In this document: positions 1-13,110 of the stretch, piece after piece
Numbering within the stretch: position 1 is the stretch's first letter
How the letters are laid out: the number at the start of each line of letters is the position of its first letter
NCBI RefSeq assembly: GCF_020184175.1
Contig: NC_065531.1
Span: 64,992,806-65,056,805, forward strand
From: Aphis gossypii
Lineage: Eukaryota; Arthropoda; Insecta; Hemiptera; Aphididae
Length of the DNA: 64,000 nt
Direction: 5' to 3'
Made by a program: the position numbers and the translations under genes
The notes under the pieces: model-generated
What the model was told of the DNA's origin: nothing
Seen by the model: only the letters and a program-made list of their open reading frames with translations
Databases searched by the model: none

Positions 1-1980
1 ATTTCAAATTCATATTTTTTGAGTTATCTTTAAATATTTAGGAGAATATGTATAAAAAATATGGAGAATAAAGTGTTTTCAAAATTTTAGTTATCATTTT
101 ATCAATATTAAACTATCCACGTATTTTATCAATTTTAAGCACTAGATCAGCATTTCCCAAAGTGGACAAGGTACCTAACCAATACATTTTTTTTTTATAG
201 TGGAGATGCCTGTTATTTTTTTTTTTTTACAAGTGAGTGGCAAAGATAAAAAATTTGGAAATTTATTTATTTTTATTTTTTTAAAACAATTTTTAGGATT
301 ATTATCTTGTTATAAATATTTTAAAACTATTTGCTCGAGATTCGAATTAGTTACGAAAAAATTATTTATAAAAACTATTCGTTACCTAGGTAATTTACAC
401 TAAAAATTGAGTAAAATACTAAATAAGTTTAACAATTTATTGCATAATTCGTAGTTTGAATAAATTCATTATAAAATTTAAAAACGGGGGTGATCATCTT
501 GTCGAATCACTCTGTGTATAAATATATGTGTGTGGATAATTTATTATTATGACGTATGTTGCATATTATTACTAAAAGTACTAGTATTATGCATTTTTCT
601 GATAAAGAGTACACGTCAAAAACCGGATTATCGTGTTTTGTTTATTGCAAACATTTTGCATTCTTCTAAATGCCACAACGGTTTTCGAAAAATACGATTA
701 TCAACTACTATAATGACAATATTATAATATGATGTGTGGAGGGTTCGGATAAAAGTTGAATATTAATCAACAAAATAAAGCACCTACGTTCAAAATGTTT
801 GTTAATCGGCGTTTTGCAAAATATTATAATATATTTTTATGATTCGTTGGTTAATCCACGCCCAAATTGTTTGGTATGGAAGCGATAAGATAGGTATAGG
901 TATATCATTATGCGTACACTTACCAATAAACTCATAGACTATTTCAAAACGATTTTTTTTATGGACAAAAATAGTTTGTTAGTTTACTTATTGCGTGAAT
1001 CATGCCGTACACGTTGCGATATGATTTAATCTGTGATACATTATTATTATGTTATTACAAGCTGATACACGTGAGTGATAGGAGTGATTTCAATTTTTGT
1101 TTTATAGAAAACTGTATGAGTAATGATTATATTAAGTTGATCTTACTTCAGACGAAGTATCGAAAACCACAAAAACAATTTTTGCACAGATTAAAATTTA
1201 GTAGATAACTAAATGTTATTAGACATCAATTTATAATTATATAGAAGTGTACCCATTGACTCGTATTAATGATAATAACCGTTTTTTGATTTTGAAGATC
1301 TGATGGCATGTTTGGTCTTAACATATTATTATAAATTATATAAGTGCTATTTTCGTGGTGAAATATTTATTTTAATACATAATATTTTAAATCATTTATA
1401 TTTTTGTTGTTTTAACCATAGCTATTGAAAATACTTCTCAAATGAAAGTTGAAGTATAAAACAAATATATATTAGACATATTATATGCACAGAATTTAAT
1501 CCATACGATGTTGGAGTATCTAAGGTAAGTTAGTAAATTTATTTATTTGGTACTTAATTAACCTGCCTTTTGTGGTGTGCGTTAGGAGTACTGTAAGTCG
1601 TAATTGTTAAAATAATATGTTATCATTAGAATAATTAAATAATATAATAATATATGATACCAACATAGTTTTAATTCTAAAAACAACTGTATAAATGATT
1701 CTAACTGATAAGTAAACACGAAAATTAAAAATATTTGTTTGTGCCAATAGTATTATTAAAATGTATAATTGAAAATAAAGTGCTACCGATGTAGTCGTTT
1801 AGGGCTTTGTAACTGATAAAAACGGTATCGTTATTATAATATAATAATATTAAGGATATTTACATATTCTAAATATATAACATTTTAAATTCCACTTAAT
1901 ATAGTTAATAATAAAACAATATATAATAAAAGTAATGTTAATTGCAATTATTGTGGTAGAATATAGAGTGCTATATCGTT
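1..1980. other. AT-rich non-coding stretch
   Basis: No convincing coding region. The open frames here are short, AT-driven and rich in I, L, F, Y and K. A strong donor-like sequence (CTAAG followed by GTAAGT) lies near 1522-1531, directly after a short ATG frame that starts at 1508, but no matching acceptor or continuing exon was recognised. Nothing else is identifiable. Confidence 0.5.
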
Positions 1981-3480
1981 ATAGGGCGTCGTATATTGTG
2001 CCTATATGGTTCAACATTTTACGGTCAATACGTTCGATCCTGCAACATTCCGATAATACGTTTATAATGTTTATATGGACTTAAAGCATGTATAAGGCAC
2101 CGTGTATCGCCCGTTGTCGTGCGGATCAATGTATAATAATATAGTGTTATGTACGTGGTGTGTATCAAGAGAGTTTGAAAAAAGAAATAATACTAGCTAT
2201 ATCAGCTGTGCTCATACAAACGGCATGAAACGTTTCTATAATAGGCATGTGCTGCATAAAATGTTTTACTGGGCCTTTGTGAGGACGCAGTGCCGACACG
2301 ATGGTGGTGACTGTTAGCGGGACCCTATATATACGAGCTCTCGCAATACTGGCGCTTTATCCGAATTCGATTTACTACAATAACGATAATAATAATAGCA
2401 GCGAAACGTTTCTTCTCCGCTGTGGCAAGTGCATGGACATATAATAATATAATAATATTGTGTGAGACAATCTCGCAAACGTCGTCGCTTATCGCAATAT
2501 CAGTGCAGATACGGCTCACACACACACACTCGTGTAACTTATTTCTGTAGTATTGTACATTTTATGTGTAACTGTGGTACATGACAGTATATATATATAT
2601 GATGTTGGTGTTCGTGTGTCTTTTGTTCGAGTGAAAGAAAAGTCGTGTTCCAAGGGGTTATATTGGATTATATATTTGGGTTATATTGGTCGACAATTGG
2701 TTGCGCAAACGTCGTACGCGCCACCGCCGGTGTCAAAGTCAGACGCGTGCAACAATGCTTTCTTTAGAACGCCGCGAGCGCCCGCAATATCGCCATAGTG
2801 TATACATATAGTTACTTATATAAAATGCAGGATAGTATGGGCGCACGTATTGTGAGTGTGCCTCTATTTTTTTTTTTCACGAAAAAACGTGTCTTGATCA
2901 CATATTGTAGAACGCGATTATATTATAGTACACACACTCGAGTCTAATATTCCAGTGCACGGGGCGGATAACCGTGGAGCTCGAGCAGTGCAGTGTAAGT
3001 CGGTTTTGCGTATGCACTGCGGTAGAAACATCAGCTGCTGCAAAGCCGGACGTGTACATGGATGTATAAAACGTATACATAATATTATATTGTGTATTAT
3101 ATCGGGTGTATATTATTTTGTACTGTTCGCGGTGGCACTCTCGGGTCCTCTTCTCTCGGGGGATGATTCCATGTACCCGTGCGCGTATACCTGCAAACCT
3201 ATTGTGCGGCGTGTGTGATCTGTGCAAAAACCGCAACGGCGGTCGGTAAAAATGACCCGAAAAAAAATTAGTTACAACAATAATTCGTTTCGGAATTCGT
3301 GCGAGGAAAATCGACGGCCGACGCGTATATAATATTATACACATCACGGGGGTACGTGGAGTCAATTAAAAAACTATTTTATACTCGCGGACAATGCGAG
3401 TGCAAAGTGTTTGAGGCTGCGCCGCTGTTATCGATGTCATTAATAAGAATAATATAATAACACGCTATCGCGGTTGGATA
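1981..3480. other. GC/CpG-richer block, no recognised gene
   Basis: By eye this interval is clearly richer in CG dinucleotides than its flanks. It holds several overlapping open frames on both strands, the longest about 155 codons on the minus strand (2898-3365). Their translations lack any recognisable domain and are rich in residues expected from low-complexity TATA/CACA-type DNA, so I read them as chance frames. The block could be a promoter, enhancer or 5' exon cluster, but the sequence alone does not decide this. Confidence 0.4.
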
Positions 3481-6400
3481 CGTATTCATACAGCGCTCCA
3501 CCCCAAATCGAACAATTTTTATTTTATTATTTTTTTTTTATAATATTTTTTTAGAGAGATCAGACTGAAGTCGGACAATCATAATAATGCAAACATCGAA
3601 AAACTCCTCTTAAACTGAAGTCTGAAGTAATTATTATAATACACGCAAAATCACTATCTTGTTTAAACTTTCACGGTACATCTGCTTAACATAAAAGTCA
3701 ATAAGTCACACTGACATATACAATGGTATGTATTTTTGTGTTTTTTTCCCATCTGAAACTATCAATAACGCCACTTATTTTATAACATTAATATTCAAAC
3801 GTAGAGTCATGCTGGTTGCTATAAACCAATAAATGCGAGTTTTTTTTGAAACGAAGTCAATAACAATATAATATATTAGTTATGCGCATGATGATGTAAT
3901 AATTGTGTACCTATATAACAATAATTATTATTTTTATCACTCTCTAGATATAAATTATTGGAATAATTCGTATTTTAAATAATACCTTTCCGTTTAAATG
4001 ACTAATTTCGTTATACAATAATATATTTATTATATATGAAATGTTGTCTTAATTTACCTAATTGGAAGATAGATATATTTTATTTTTATTACACACACTT
4101 CATAAATAGTCATGTACAACGGTTACACAACACCAAAACGTTATTTAATACAAACAAACTAATAAAACGTATGGGAATGCTTTCTCCGAATACAAATTAA
4201 AAGACTAGGTAAAAAACAAATTAAAAAAAAAAAAAAAATCTAGTTTTATAACAATTCGGATGGATGCATGTCGGATTACGTCAAGTTAATAATATTTTAT
4301 TATTATTATTTTGTACACGTTATCGATACTGGATTATAAAATTTACGGTATTATAAAAAACAATATTATAGTTTATTATAAATGTATTGGGAATTTGGCA
4401 TGTTAAGAAATTAGAAAATATTTGAGTGTAATGTAAAACATAAACGTTGCGAAACGCGCTGGTGTTCGCCGTTCGGGTTTTATTTTTAAATCCATTTTTA
4501 TGGTTACAAGTTTTCAAAATTAAATTACGCACTACCATATATAGGTGCAGTAATAATATGACCAATCATAACCATGTGTTTATTTTCATACATGAATAAA
4601 GTAGGTATATGAAACGTCGTAGTTTTATCGATTGTTGCAAGTAGAAATCACTTTCGGTCTGATGTAGACCATATATTATACAGCAGAAGCTTAAACATAT
4701 ATTATAATAATAATATATATCGACAGACTACGGCTTTTTGTTTCCCAAGACCAATACGTACATTATTATATTGAAAAAAAAATCAGTGTACATATTTATT
4801 TATGATTTTCATCATTTTTATTAATTATTTTAATGTGACGTTGATGTATCAATATACATTTCAGTCACTGCAGTGTTATTCGCTTTAGTGATTGTCACCA
4901 TAGTAACACCCTATGATGCATATCACCACCAATTGTTTGTTTCCCATCAAAATCGGATCGGATGAGTGAAGTCCTCCGTGATAATAACTAGAACGTATTT
5001 CGTCTATATGCATAATTTGACTGCTGAAGTATCGAATAATGTTTCACCCCGTTGCTTATATTCTCTCCTCCCAAAACTAATATTATAAATAAATATCAAT
5101 TATTGATAGTTAAAATAAATTTCAATAAAAACTTATAATTTATATGATATGAGTATAATTAAAATCCTGGGAACACAGTCGTTTTCAGTCCATGATTATA
5201 ACATAATTATAATTATTAAAAAATACCTATTTATTTTTAAGTAGTACCTATTGCAAAATATTTTTTTTTTTTTTTAATATTACGAAAGCAAATAATATAA
5301 TATAGGTACAATAGGTACATATTATATAAAAATGACACTTTGGTCTTTCGCTTTTTTATCACATTTATATTACAAAAATACGTCTCTGATTCACATATTT
5401 AGTACGTATATAATATTATATTATACAGTAGTTTTTAAGCACGCTTAACCCATTTGTTTTCTTAAATTATAAATTTATTCAGATTATGATTTTTAAATTT
5501 GTTGAGTATACTTTTAAGTTTGAATAACATATTTTTAAATTTTTTTTTAGAGCATTTAAGGATTAGGATTAACCATAACGTGACCATTTTATCAAGGATT
5601 TATTTGGATTTTTCTAATCTTTATTTACACACTACGCTTTTTGCGCAACTGGCATCAGATATAAATTATTTACTCGAGAAACTGGCAGTGACGAAGTTCA
5701 CAAATGTAATATAATATGCTATATAGTAGGTATATACTTATATTATGTATTCTTGCAGAAGACTCGTTTAGCAAGAATACCGTTATACATTACGTACAAC
5801 ACATCAAAAACACGAAGATGGTTTGATCGAAAATCTCTGAGAATTGGACAGCACGAAGGTACGTAGTGAAAACGATTGGTACCAATATTGTTTTTCACTG
5901 ACCAACGAAAATGTGTGGTGTGGTTATTTGTTCGAGAATAAAGCCGGGTTCTTAGTTACGTTATCTGTTTCGTAATATAATTTTTTATCGTATTCTGATT
6001 AGCTAATGTAATCACGGTATAGGTCTACCGGGAGATTTTAGTTAGGCTGAGATCAAATTTTGGATATCAGTCGAATAAGTTGGCGTGGAGCGTGTGTACA
6101 TCAACTTTATAAGTGAAAAAACATGCATTCTTATTATTAATTTTATCCACTTGAACTCTGTTGAATATACTATAGTACTATATTCATATTTCCCATAGTT
6201 TTATTAATATTATAAAACTAGTTGAGAGTGCAGAATGCTATATAAAACGCTAAAGAATATATTATTTTTTTTCTAACGTGCGTTATATATCGATATACTT
6301 ATGTACCTATATGATATAATAGCTAACTAACAAATCTGTAGACATTTATTTGTATTCACATTCTATAATGATATTTTTTCTACCACTCTTTCTGAATGTC

Positions 6401-8262
6401 AAATGTTGAGATGCTATCAATCGTACATAATTAATGCGTGTCAGTATAATGCGAATTAAAGACATGTATATATATTTAAGAGCCAAGTAACTTAAACCAA
6501 TGTGTATTAAATATTTTATTGAAAATTAATAAATAAAAATCAATAATTGATAATTTTAATATAATTATATAAAAAAACTGATTCAAATAATAAACTTACA
6601 TTTATTATTCAATATATTCAATGTATTTAATTTTATTATGTGCAATAGCCAATATTATTTAGTAGAAACGAATTAATATCTATTAGAAAACCAGCTAGGA
6701 TCGTAATAATGCTTTTATAATAATTAAATATATATATATTATATTATATGACTGTAAATATTGATTTATAATATATTCATATAAAAAGTTCCACCTGAAG
6801 CAATCACCCTTTACCCTGAATACGTTTTTGGTGATTTTTTGAATATATTGAAATTTTATGTTGATTCCATTTATATTATGTATTTATTTACAAAAAAAAA
6901 AAATCAAGTTAATATAGTATTACAGTATTACATTAAAATTAATATTAAAAATATGTAAATAAAATTGATAAAATTGGTAATTTCAAATAATTTTACTTTA
7001 ACATTATTAATAGTACAAGGTTACTTGTAATTATATACATTACTGTATTTGATACATTTTACAAATCTTTACTCATAAATTATTTTTATGAATACTTAAT
7101 ATTTTTAAAATGCCTTCTAACCACTTAAGTAAATCGAACTCTCCTCACGTTTTTAAAATACCATGATTTATCAATGCTTTTAGATTTATAGTAACACTAA
7201 TAATTTAGAGCGTCAAGGTGAGTGAAGTGAGACGAGACGTCGTTTAACCAACATGGTTTCTATGTCCTGAAGTGTTTTTATTTTTTTCCATTGTTTTTTT
7301 TCTCTTTTTATAAATTTCTGCATATTTTTTTTAACATACTTTTATGTTCTTTTTTAACGATATTTTAATTAAACGTAGTCTATTTACACCAGATGACAAT
7401 GCTTTACATTTTTAAGTACTTTAAAGTAATATGTTAATATTAAAGTTTAATTAAAAAGTAAATCACTATATTTAATAATATTTACGCGAAATTTTATATT
7501 TTACTGGTAATATTTAATTTATAACTTTATAAGAAATTTGAAATGTTGTTTTATTTATACATGTATCTTTTCTCAGGAAAAAAACTGAAATATTAGATGG
7601 AGTATACTCTTATATATATATATATATATTATATTGTACGCAATAAAAATAACACAATTAAAAATTACTATATAAGTATAATATTAAGCTCGTGATTATG
7701 AAAGTTTTAAACCATTATTTTTTTACGAACCTATCATAAATTGGAGAATATTAAATTTATGGATACAAAGCTATTTAGTTAAAACCAAACATAGAATATA
7801 ATATATATATATATGTATGTATAGTGTATACACAATTAATTAAATATGAAAACTAAATGTACAGCCGGTGGTTAGGTGGTAAAACAAATTAGTTAAATCG
7901 AAAGCTACACCATTAAAAGTATACTAATATTTTATTCTGTATTGGACTATAAACTTGTGAGTCGTTTTGTTGAAAGTTAGTAATGAATGAAAAACATTTT
8001 CGAATTCACCACGAATATATAAACCTCACACTTGCAAAATATAACAGCAATGTAGTTAATTAGTCAGTATACAGTGAAATCGAGTTGGAACATGTTTAGT
8101 TGAATTCAAGTATACAATTTAAAATGCACCTATAAGAAGACTTAATATATTATACAACATTATAATACTTACACTGCGAGAAAGACGCGATTTTAATTAA
8201 TACGCTTGAGAATATTGTCACTAAACAAGTATAATTATAGTATACGACCGTCTTATTCTATG
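3481..8262. other. AT-rich non-coding stretch
   Basis: Long AT-rich stretch with homopolymer A/T runs and a TA microsatellite near 7611-7630. A possible donor (GAAG then GTACGT, near 5857) follows a less AT-rich patch at 5760-6120, but the open frame there is short and interrupted. No gene, RNA or complete mobile element was recognised. Confidence 0.5.
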
Positions 8263-8700
8263 CAGAGTGATTCATGTAATTATCTATACTCATTATTTTG
8301 AAACAATGTAACCTTTTGAAAATATTTTGCTTACATAATTTAATTTAATTTTAAAGTAAAAATGTTTAAATTAAAATTATATTTTTATAATTTTTTATGA
8401 AGTAGAATATTCTTTAGAGTAATTCAATACATATTATAAATAGAATTTTTTTTATAAAACGTTATTTAGTTATAGTTATTTAAAGTAGTTAAATGAGTGG
8501 AGTATTGAACCATAATATTTCACAGTGTACCATTATGTCTCTGTACTCCGCTCATAACAAACCTTAAATAACTATATTTGTTTGAAATTTGATCAACATA
8601 CTTCTACAAATATTTCAGAATAAGAAATTAAAAGTTTATTTTTACACTAATTATTGTCATTTTGAAATTACATCTAATCGTGTAAAAAAAAAAAAAATAT
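8263..8700 (+). mobile_element. MITE-like element, degraded copy A
   Basis: It begins with CAGAGTGATTCA, matching the end of the better preserved copy at 23493. About 210 bases in is an inverted-repeat core (about 8473-8573): an arm containing AGTTATTTAAAGTAG then GAGTGGAGTA is answered by TACTCCGCTCAT then CCTTAAATAACT on the other side. Related core arms occur at 31845-31925 and 58385-58415. The base pair before the end is TG rather than the TA seen in other copies, so the site is probably mutated. The right end was not located and the limit given is approximate. No coding capacity. Confidence 0.5.
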
Positions 8701-8859
8701 TAACAAATACCAAAAAAAAAAAAAAAATAAAACTCTTTGAAATAACATACTCAGACACTTAAATGATCATTATTTATGATAATAATGTATACGCACTATA
8801 ATAAAATATGTTTCTATTATAATGTTTCATTTTATACGGTTTAAAAACATGGTAAGTAA

Positions 8860-9180
8860 CTTGGGATTAGATGCACCGCGTATTATCACGGAAGTACCCA
8901 CCGTTTCATCGCGAGAGGAACCATGTGCTCACTCACCCTGATTTTTCCCGCGTTGTTGTGAACTCTTGGCCACCCCTCATCCGGAGACAAAGGTCGGAGG
9001 ACACAATGTTGTGTGTCGAAAACCCACAATGAAGACATCGTTCAAACCCTTATAATATTATTATAATGTACGGGAAGATAACGCCCGCGGGACCGTCGAT
9101 TCTGCGTGGCCAATGGTCCGTGTAAGTTGCGAACCGGTTTCCGCGGAATCGTCCGGGTGGTGATACAATTTTTTTTACAT
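8860..9180. other. GC/CpG-richer block
   Basis: A compact block visibly rich in CG, with words such as CGCCCGCGGGACCG and CCGCGGAATCG. It contains a small hairpin near 8999-9016 (ACACAA, two-base loop, TTGTGT). No open frame of note. It may be a regulatory island, or a patch left by an old insertion because it adjoins the transposon cluster to the right. Confidence 0.35.
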
Positions 9181-9326
9181 TGTTACCCATTATATACCCA
9201 TATACTGAAGGGAGTCCTGAATCAACAACAAATATTCATCTCCAGCTGATGATTGTGATCCTAAGACGAAACATGCGGGACAAATCTAAAATGTTCTTTC
9301 CCATATATTTTTGTTTTCTCTATATA

Positions 9327-9375
9327 CAGGGGTCTCTAACCTGCGGCCCGTAAAGTGTTTTTTACCAGCCTGCTA
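9327..9375 (+). mobile_element. hAT-like transposon terminus
   Basis: The sequence CAGGGGTCTCTAACCTGCGG, followed by CCCG, starting at 9327 resembles the ends of hAT-superfamily elements of the Charlie type, which commonly begin CAGGGGT and carry a CTGCGGCCCG-like stretch. That family knowledge is from memory. I did not find a matching inverted end in the next kilobase, so this is probably a solo or broken end. No transposase frame accompanies it. Confidence 0.5.
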
Positions 9376-9442
9376 AGCCAACTGGTATTTAGAATAGTTA
9401 GTTATATAATAGTTTATATTTAATTTTATATTTATTGATATT

Positions 9443-9811
9443 TCAAATAAATAACAAATAATATTTTTTTATAGAGTAGATACAAGGAAGGATTCTTTTT
9501 AGTATTAGTCTTTCGAAAATTTTAGCGAAGAAAGGCAGGAGGCTTATAGGTCGATAGGAAGAAGGTAGGTCAGGAGGCTTTTTAGGTTTGTGAAATAAAA
9601 TGATAATTGAGAATTTCCAAAGTAGAGGGAAATATGTCAATCTTAGTGCGGCATTAAATAAGACTGTTAGGAGAATGATTGCTCTTTTTGGAAGGCACCT
9701 GGTTACTTCCGCAGTTATTAAATCATAGCCCGGAGATTTCTTAAGGCTGTATTTCTGTATAGCGTATTTAACATCATTTGGAGTAAATGATTTGGTGGGT
9801 AAAATTTCCAA
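9443..9811 (-). pseudogene. LINE (non-LTR) reverse transcriptase fragment, relic
   Basis: A 122-codon open frame whose first ~105 residues look like the N-terminal part of a non-LTR reverse transcriptase (Jockey-like or a related clade). It has KSPGYDLI near residue 25, followed by an LxxLFNAAL-type stretch, FPLLWK, then HKPKKP and SYRPISLLP, then KIFERLILKRILP. These are the order and spacing of RT blocks in such elements. After that point (about 9485) the homology-like signal ends, and the catalytic FADD-type block and the rest of the protein are absent. No ATG anchors the start; the frame opens at a TTG. The fragment is therefore truncated at both ends and cannot be autonomous. The exact clade is not certain. 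Confidence 0.85.
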
Positions 9812-9848
9812 ACTAAAATAACTATAGAAACCATAGATTATATTGATT

Positions 9849-10108
9849 GTACATCGAGCTGATGTTTAGATGTCTACCATAGAGTAAATAAAGACAATGG
9901 TATCGAGTTCAAATCCCAGACATCAATGAATAGATTTTGCACTTTTTCTACTTATTCGGTTGACTTATTAAAAATTTTCTTTCGTAAAAACCTTCTCCAA
10001 ACAATAACATATACTACTAAAAAATAATTAGCGAAATCGGTTCAGCTGTTCTCAATTGATGAATTTTTATACATTTTTGTCTCCATTTTTATATATAAAG
10101 ATTTTTAA
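9849..10108 (+). mobile_element. Putative tRNA-derived SINE with RTE-like tail
   Basis: A Pol III B-box-like sequence (AGTTCAAATCC, 9906-9916) matches GGTTCRANNCC at 10 of 11 positions. A weak A-box-like stretch with TTTAG lies about 45 bases upstream. The 3' part carries AATTAGCGAAATCGGTTCAG near 10030 and ends ATATATAAAGATT, closely resembling the tail of the neighbouring element at 10203-10445. A tRNA-like head joined to a LINE tail is the classic SINE arrangement. The head is degraded, so it could also be just an RTE tail preceded by unrelated DNA. Confidence 0.35.
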
Positions 10109-10202
10109 TTTCTTTTTTACTATGACAACGATTTAAGTTTGTATATTGTCTATTTGCATACATTTTTAAAAACATTTTAAATAAATGATTTATTTTATTT
10201 AA

Positions 10203-10445
10203 ATGGTTGCCATCGACTACCAAAAATAATTTAGTTGACTATTTGCTGGATAGATGGCGCTTCTGTAATTTCATCACCACCTCGTCATATTTCTCTAACC
10301 CGATAACTTTCTCAAATTTTTCGTCCGTAAGAACTTTCTCCTGGCAATTACGACCCAAACAAAAAAAGAATGAGCGAAATCGGTCCAGGCGTTGTTGAGT
10401 TATGCGCTTACCAAATTTTGCGATTCATTTTTATATATAAGATAT
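10203..10445 (+). mobile_element. RTE-like LINE 3' end
   Basis: This contains GAGCGAAATCGGTCCAGGCG, then GTTGAGTTATGCGCTTACC, and terminates in ATTTTTATATATAAGAT. The block AAATCGGTCCAG followed by a terminal TATATAAGAT is characteristic of 3' untranslated ends of RTE-clade retrotransposons in insects (family knowledge, not searched). It shares its last ~80 bases with the tail at 10030-10108. Heavily 5'-truncated; no RT coding sequence in the same orientation is visible. The 63-codon ATG frame in it is incidental. Confidence 0.6.
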
Positions 10446-11855
10446 GTTTATTAATGTTTGTTATTTGTAACAATTAAAAATAGCTTGTTTAATAGAAATA
10501 TTACAAAAAAAAAAATAATGGTTTTTTTATTTTTTGGTCGGATTTAAATTAAATTGTGACCAATAACAGCCTATTAGATTATTTTCTGAAAATATTTCAA
10601 AATAAAATCAGGCCTGGTTTGAATAGTTATATAGCTACCTACAATAGTACAATATAAAATACACTCGAGGATGTAATATACCGCTGTTCCTTAATATAAT
10701 AATATATGTGTTTACGTGAGTAATGAGATGTATAAGTCTTTATAAATTATTGTGATATGTGGTTAACATTTTTCATTTATTTTTTTTTTAGCCATATTAA
10801 ATATAAAAAATAATGTATGATATTTTAAAATAAACAAGCGTGTCCAAAAGAGCATCGTAGATAATAAATGTAACTGATTTCCATACAACTTTAAAAAAAG
10901 TGTTTTTTATATACGCGAAAATAGTTTATGTTAATTTTCTGGACTTACTTGTTGTTTTAGGATATACGAACGTTGAGCAATAATAGTACATACTTCCCAT
11001 TTAAACATGAAATACTATTGTAATAATGGTTTGAAAACTTTTATCATTAATATACTGAATACTCGTATTGTATTAAATCAAAAATAATGTGGCAGGACGT
11101 GTCAATCAAATTCATATGACGTGTGTTATCCGTTTTTATAAGATGTCATTATGCATTCGATCATTCGGCTTATTTGTTTATTTTACGATCACGGCTTCAA
11201 AAATTCACAAAACCATTAAAATGAGCGCTAAAAGTATTTTAAGTTTTATTGTTTATGTAAATTATAATATACTTGTATATATGTGTGTCTAACATTAATT
11301 TTTATGTAGTGCAGTTAAAAACAAATCGATACTTTGTTATTATATTGGTTTAGTTTGTGTCTAATGGTTTTTTAATTATAATTATTATTATTACTTATAT
11401 AGTTATATGTATATTGTAATAGAATAATATAAAAAAAAAAATAACCAGTTAAGATTTATATTTGTTGAAGATAGTTCGATAAAAATAATTAATTTATTGT
11501 CAATGCCTTACAAATATCTTTAAGCGTAATCATTTAAAAAAAAAACTCAACAAAGTTCACTTAAAGTTACAAGTATAAGTTTACAACTTTGTTTTAATTA
11601 TACGTAAACAACGCGTATTTTCGTTAAACATTGTTGAATAATATCTTTACTGCAATATTCTCATAATTTATAATCTTTTTTAGTCGGCATTAGACACGAT
11701 AAAATATAACACTGATTTAATAATCACATCTTCGTGAAACTCGTGTTAAAATTATATAGGTTAGTCTAAAAACGGTTATCGTTTTGAAAAGTATAACATT
11801 TTAATGTGAAAATTTAAAACCTTGTAGCAAAACCAGGTAGGTAAATAATAATAGG
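10446..11855. other. AT-rich non-coding stretch
   Basis: No recognised gene or element. A short frame at 11089-11292 (67 codons) has no domain-like pattern. Confidence 0.5.
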
Positions 11856-13110
11856 CTGTGTCACGTATGCGGCGATGGTGATTGGTGGCTAGAAAAAAAA
11901 CAGCGATCGCGTAACTTTTACCCGTGTCCCATCGGTTGTCGTCAATCGTCAGCAATAAAAATAAAAAATAAACAACTTACAATTATACGATCTGTTACGC
12001 GTACATATTATAATATAATTGAACGAAATTAATATACATATATATATATATATTGTATTTATTATGAAAAAATAAATAAATAGGTAGGTACGTTGTCTTT
12101 GGTTGTGCAACGGCAGCCACGCGCGCACGCCTAACACGCTGTGCGTATAGTAATATTATATATATAATAGGCACTTATTTCTACCCACGAACACGTCATT
12201 GACTTTCCGAGTTATTCAACTTTATACCCAACACTCAAATATACGATATCGTATTTACACATACGCCACAGACGTATTACAATATTATATACTCTTTCTA
12301 ATCTTACTACAACTTTACTATACTATTACACCTACAACAGGTCATACTCGATTCATTCATCGACATGTGTATAACATCGTGTTATAATGGCTACTATAAG
12401 GCGGCTAGTAATGATATAGTGTCGAGTCGAGAACTCGTGACGTGTGTGTTTTACTTTTTTTTTACGTTCTAACTGTAATAATTACTATAAACGATCGTAA
12501 TAATACATATTACCATAATAATATTAATAATATGTAATATAGCTGTTAAATAATAATATGTGTGTATGTGTTGGTTCGTCGACGGAAGTCTAATTACTAT
12601 CGCACACAATGTACTTTTCTCGACGACTGGCCGAAGTAAACCGTATAAAATTATTAAGCAGTTAAGATTTCGGATCTAACGAAGAGACGGTAAAAAAAAA
12701 AACAAAAATCACGGGTCTCATAAATATTTTGGATTTTTTTCTTTTTAAATAATTATCTCACCACCCAAAGTAGTTTTATAATAATATCATTCATCGATTG
12801 ACCAGACTGCTGCCGTAATGGTTGACGATGATTATGCTGTTTAAATTAATTATAATATTATAATACGTAAATACATCGACATAACAACCGGCTGAAATAA
12901 ATAAATTCGGTTTTCGATTGGTGCATGGTCAGTCGCTTTTTCGCATTTCCACGATTGCGAGTTCATGTAATACGAGTTACATATGGTATTTTATGAAATA
13001 TTTTCGCACGCACCAAAGACGCCCCCGAAAACAGGTCGGATTAAAATTTTAAATACAGCTTGTTGTGATAGACGACCGTCTGGCGACGTAATAATATTGT
13101 AATGACGCCA
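11856..13110. other. Patchy GC/CpG-richer region
   Basis: Islands with CG-rich words (near 11870-11950, 12095-12145, 12410-12440, 12570-12650 and 12930-13100) are separated by TA-rich runs. Short open frames on both strands do not resemble protein domains. A candidate regulatory or exonic region with no decisive signal. Confidence 0.35.

Noticed and set aside
2898..3365. 155-codon minus-strand open frame
   Set aside because: It lies in a CpG-rich block where stops are sparse. A second frame overlaps it on the other strand (2955-3218), composition is Y/T/I/H-skewed, and no domain pattern is visible.
5790..5870. Possible exon ending at a GTACGT donor
   Set aside because: Short frame with an internal stop and no acceptor or partner exon.
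9906..9916. Possible tRNA gene at the B-box-like sequence
   Set aside because: No cloverleaf could be built by eye and the A box is poor. A SINE head is the better reading.
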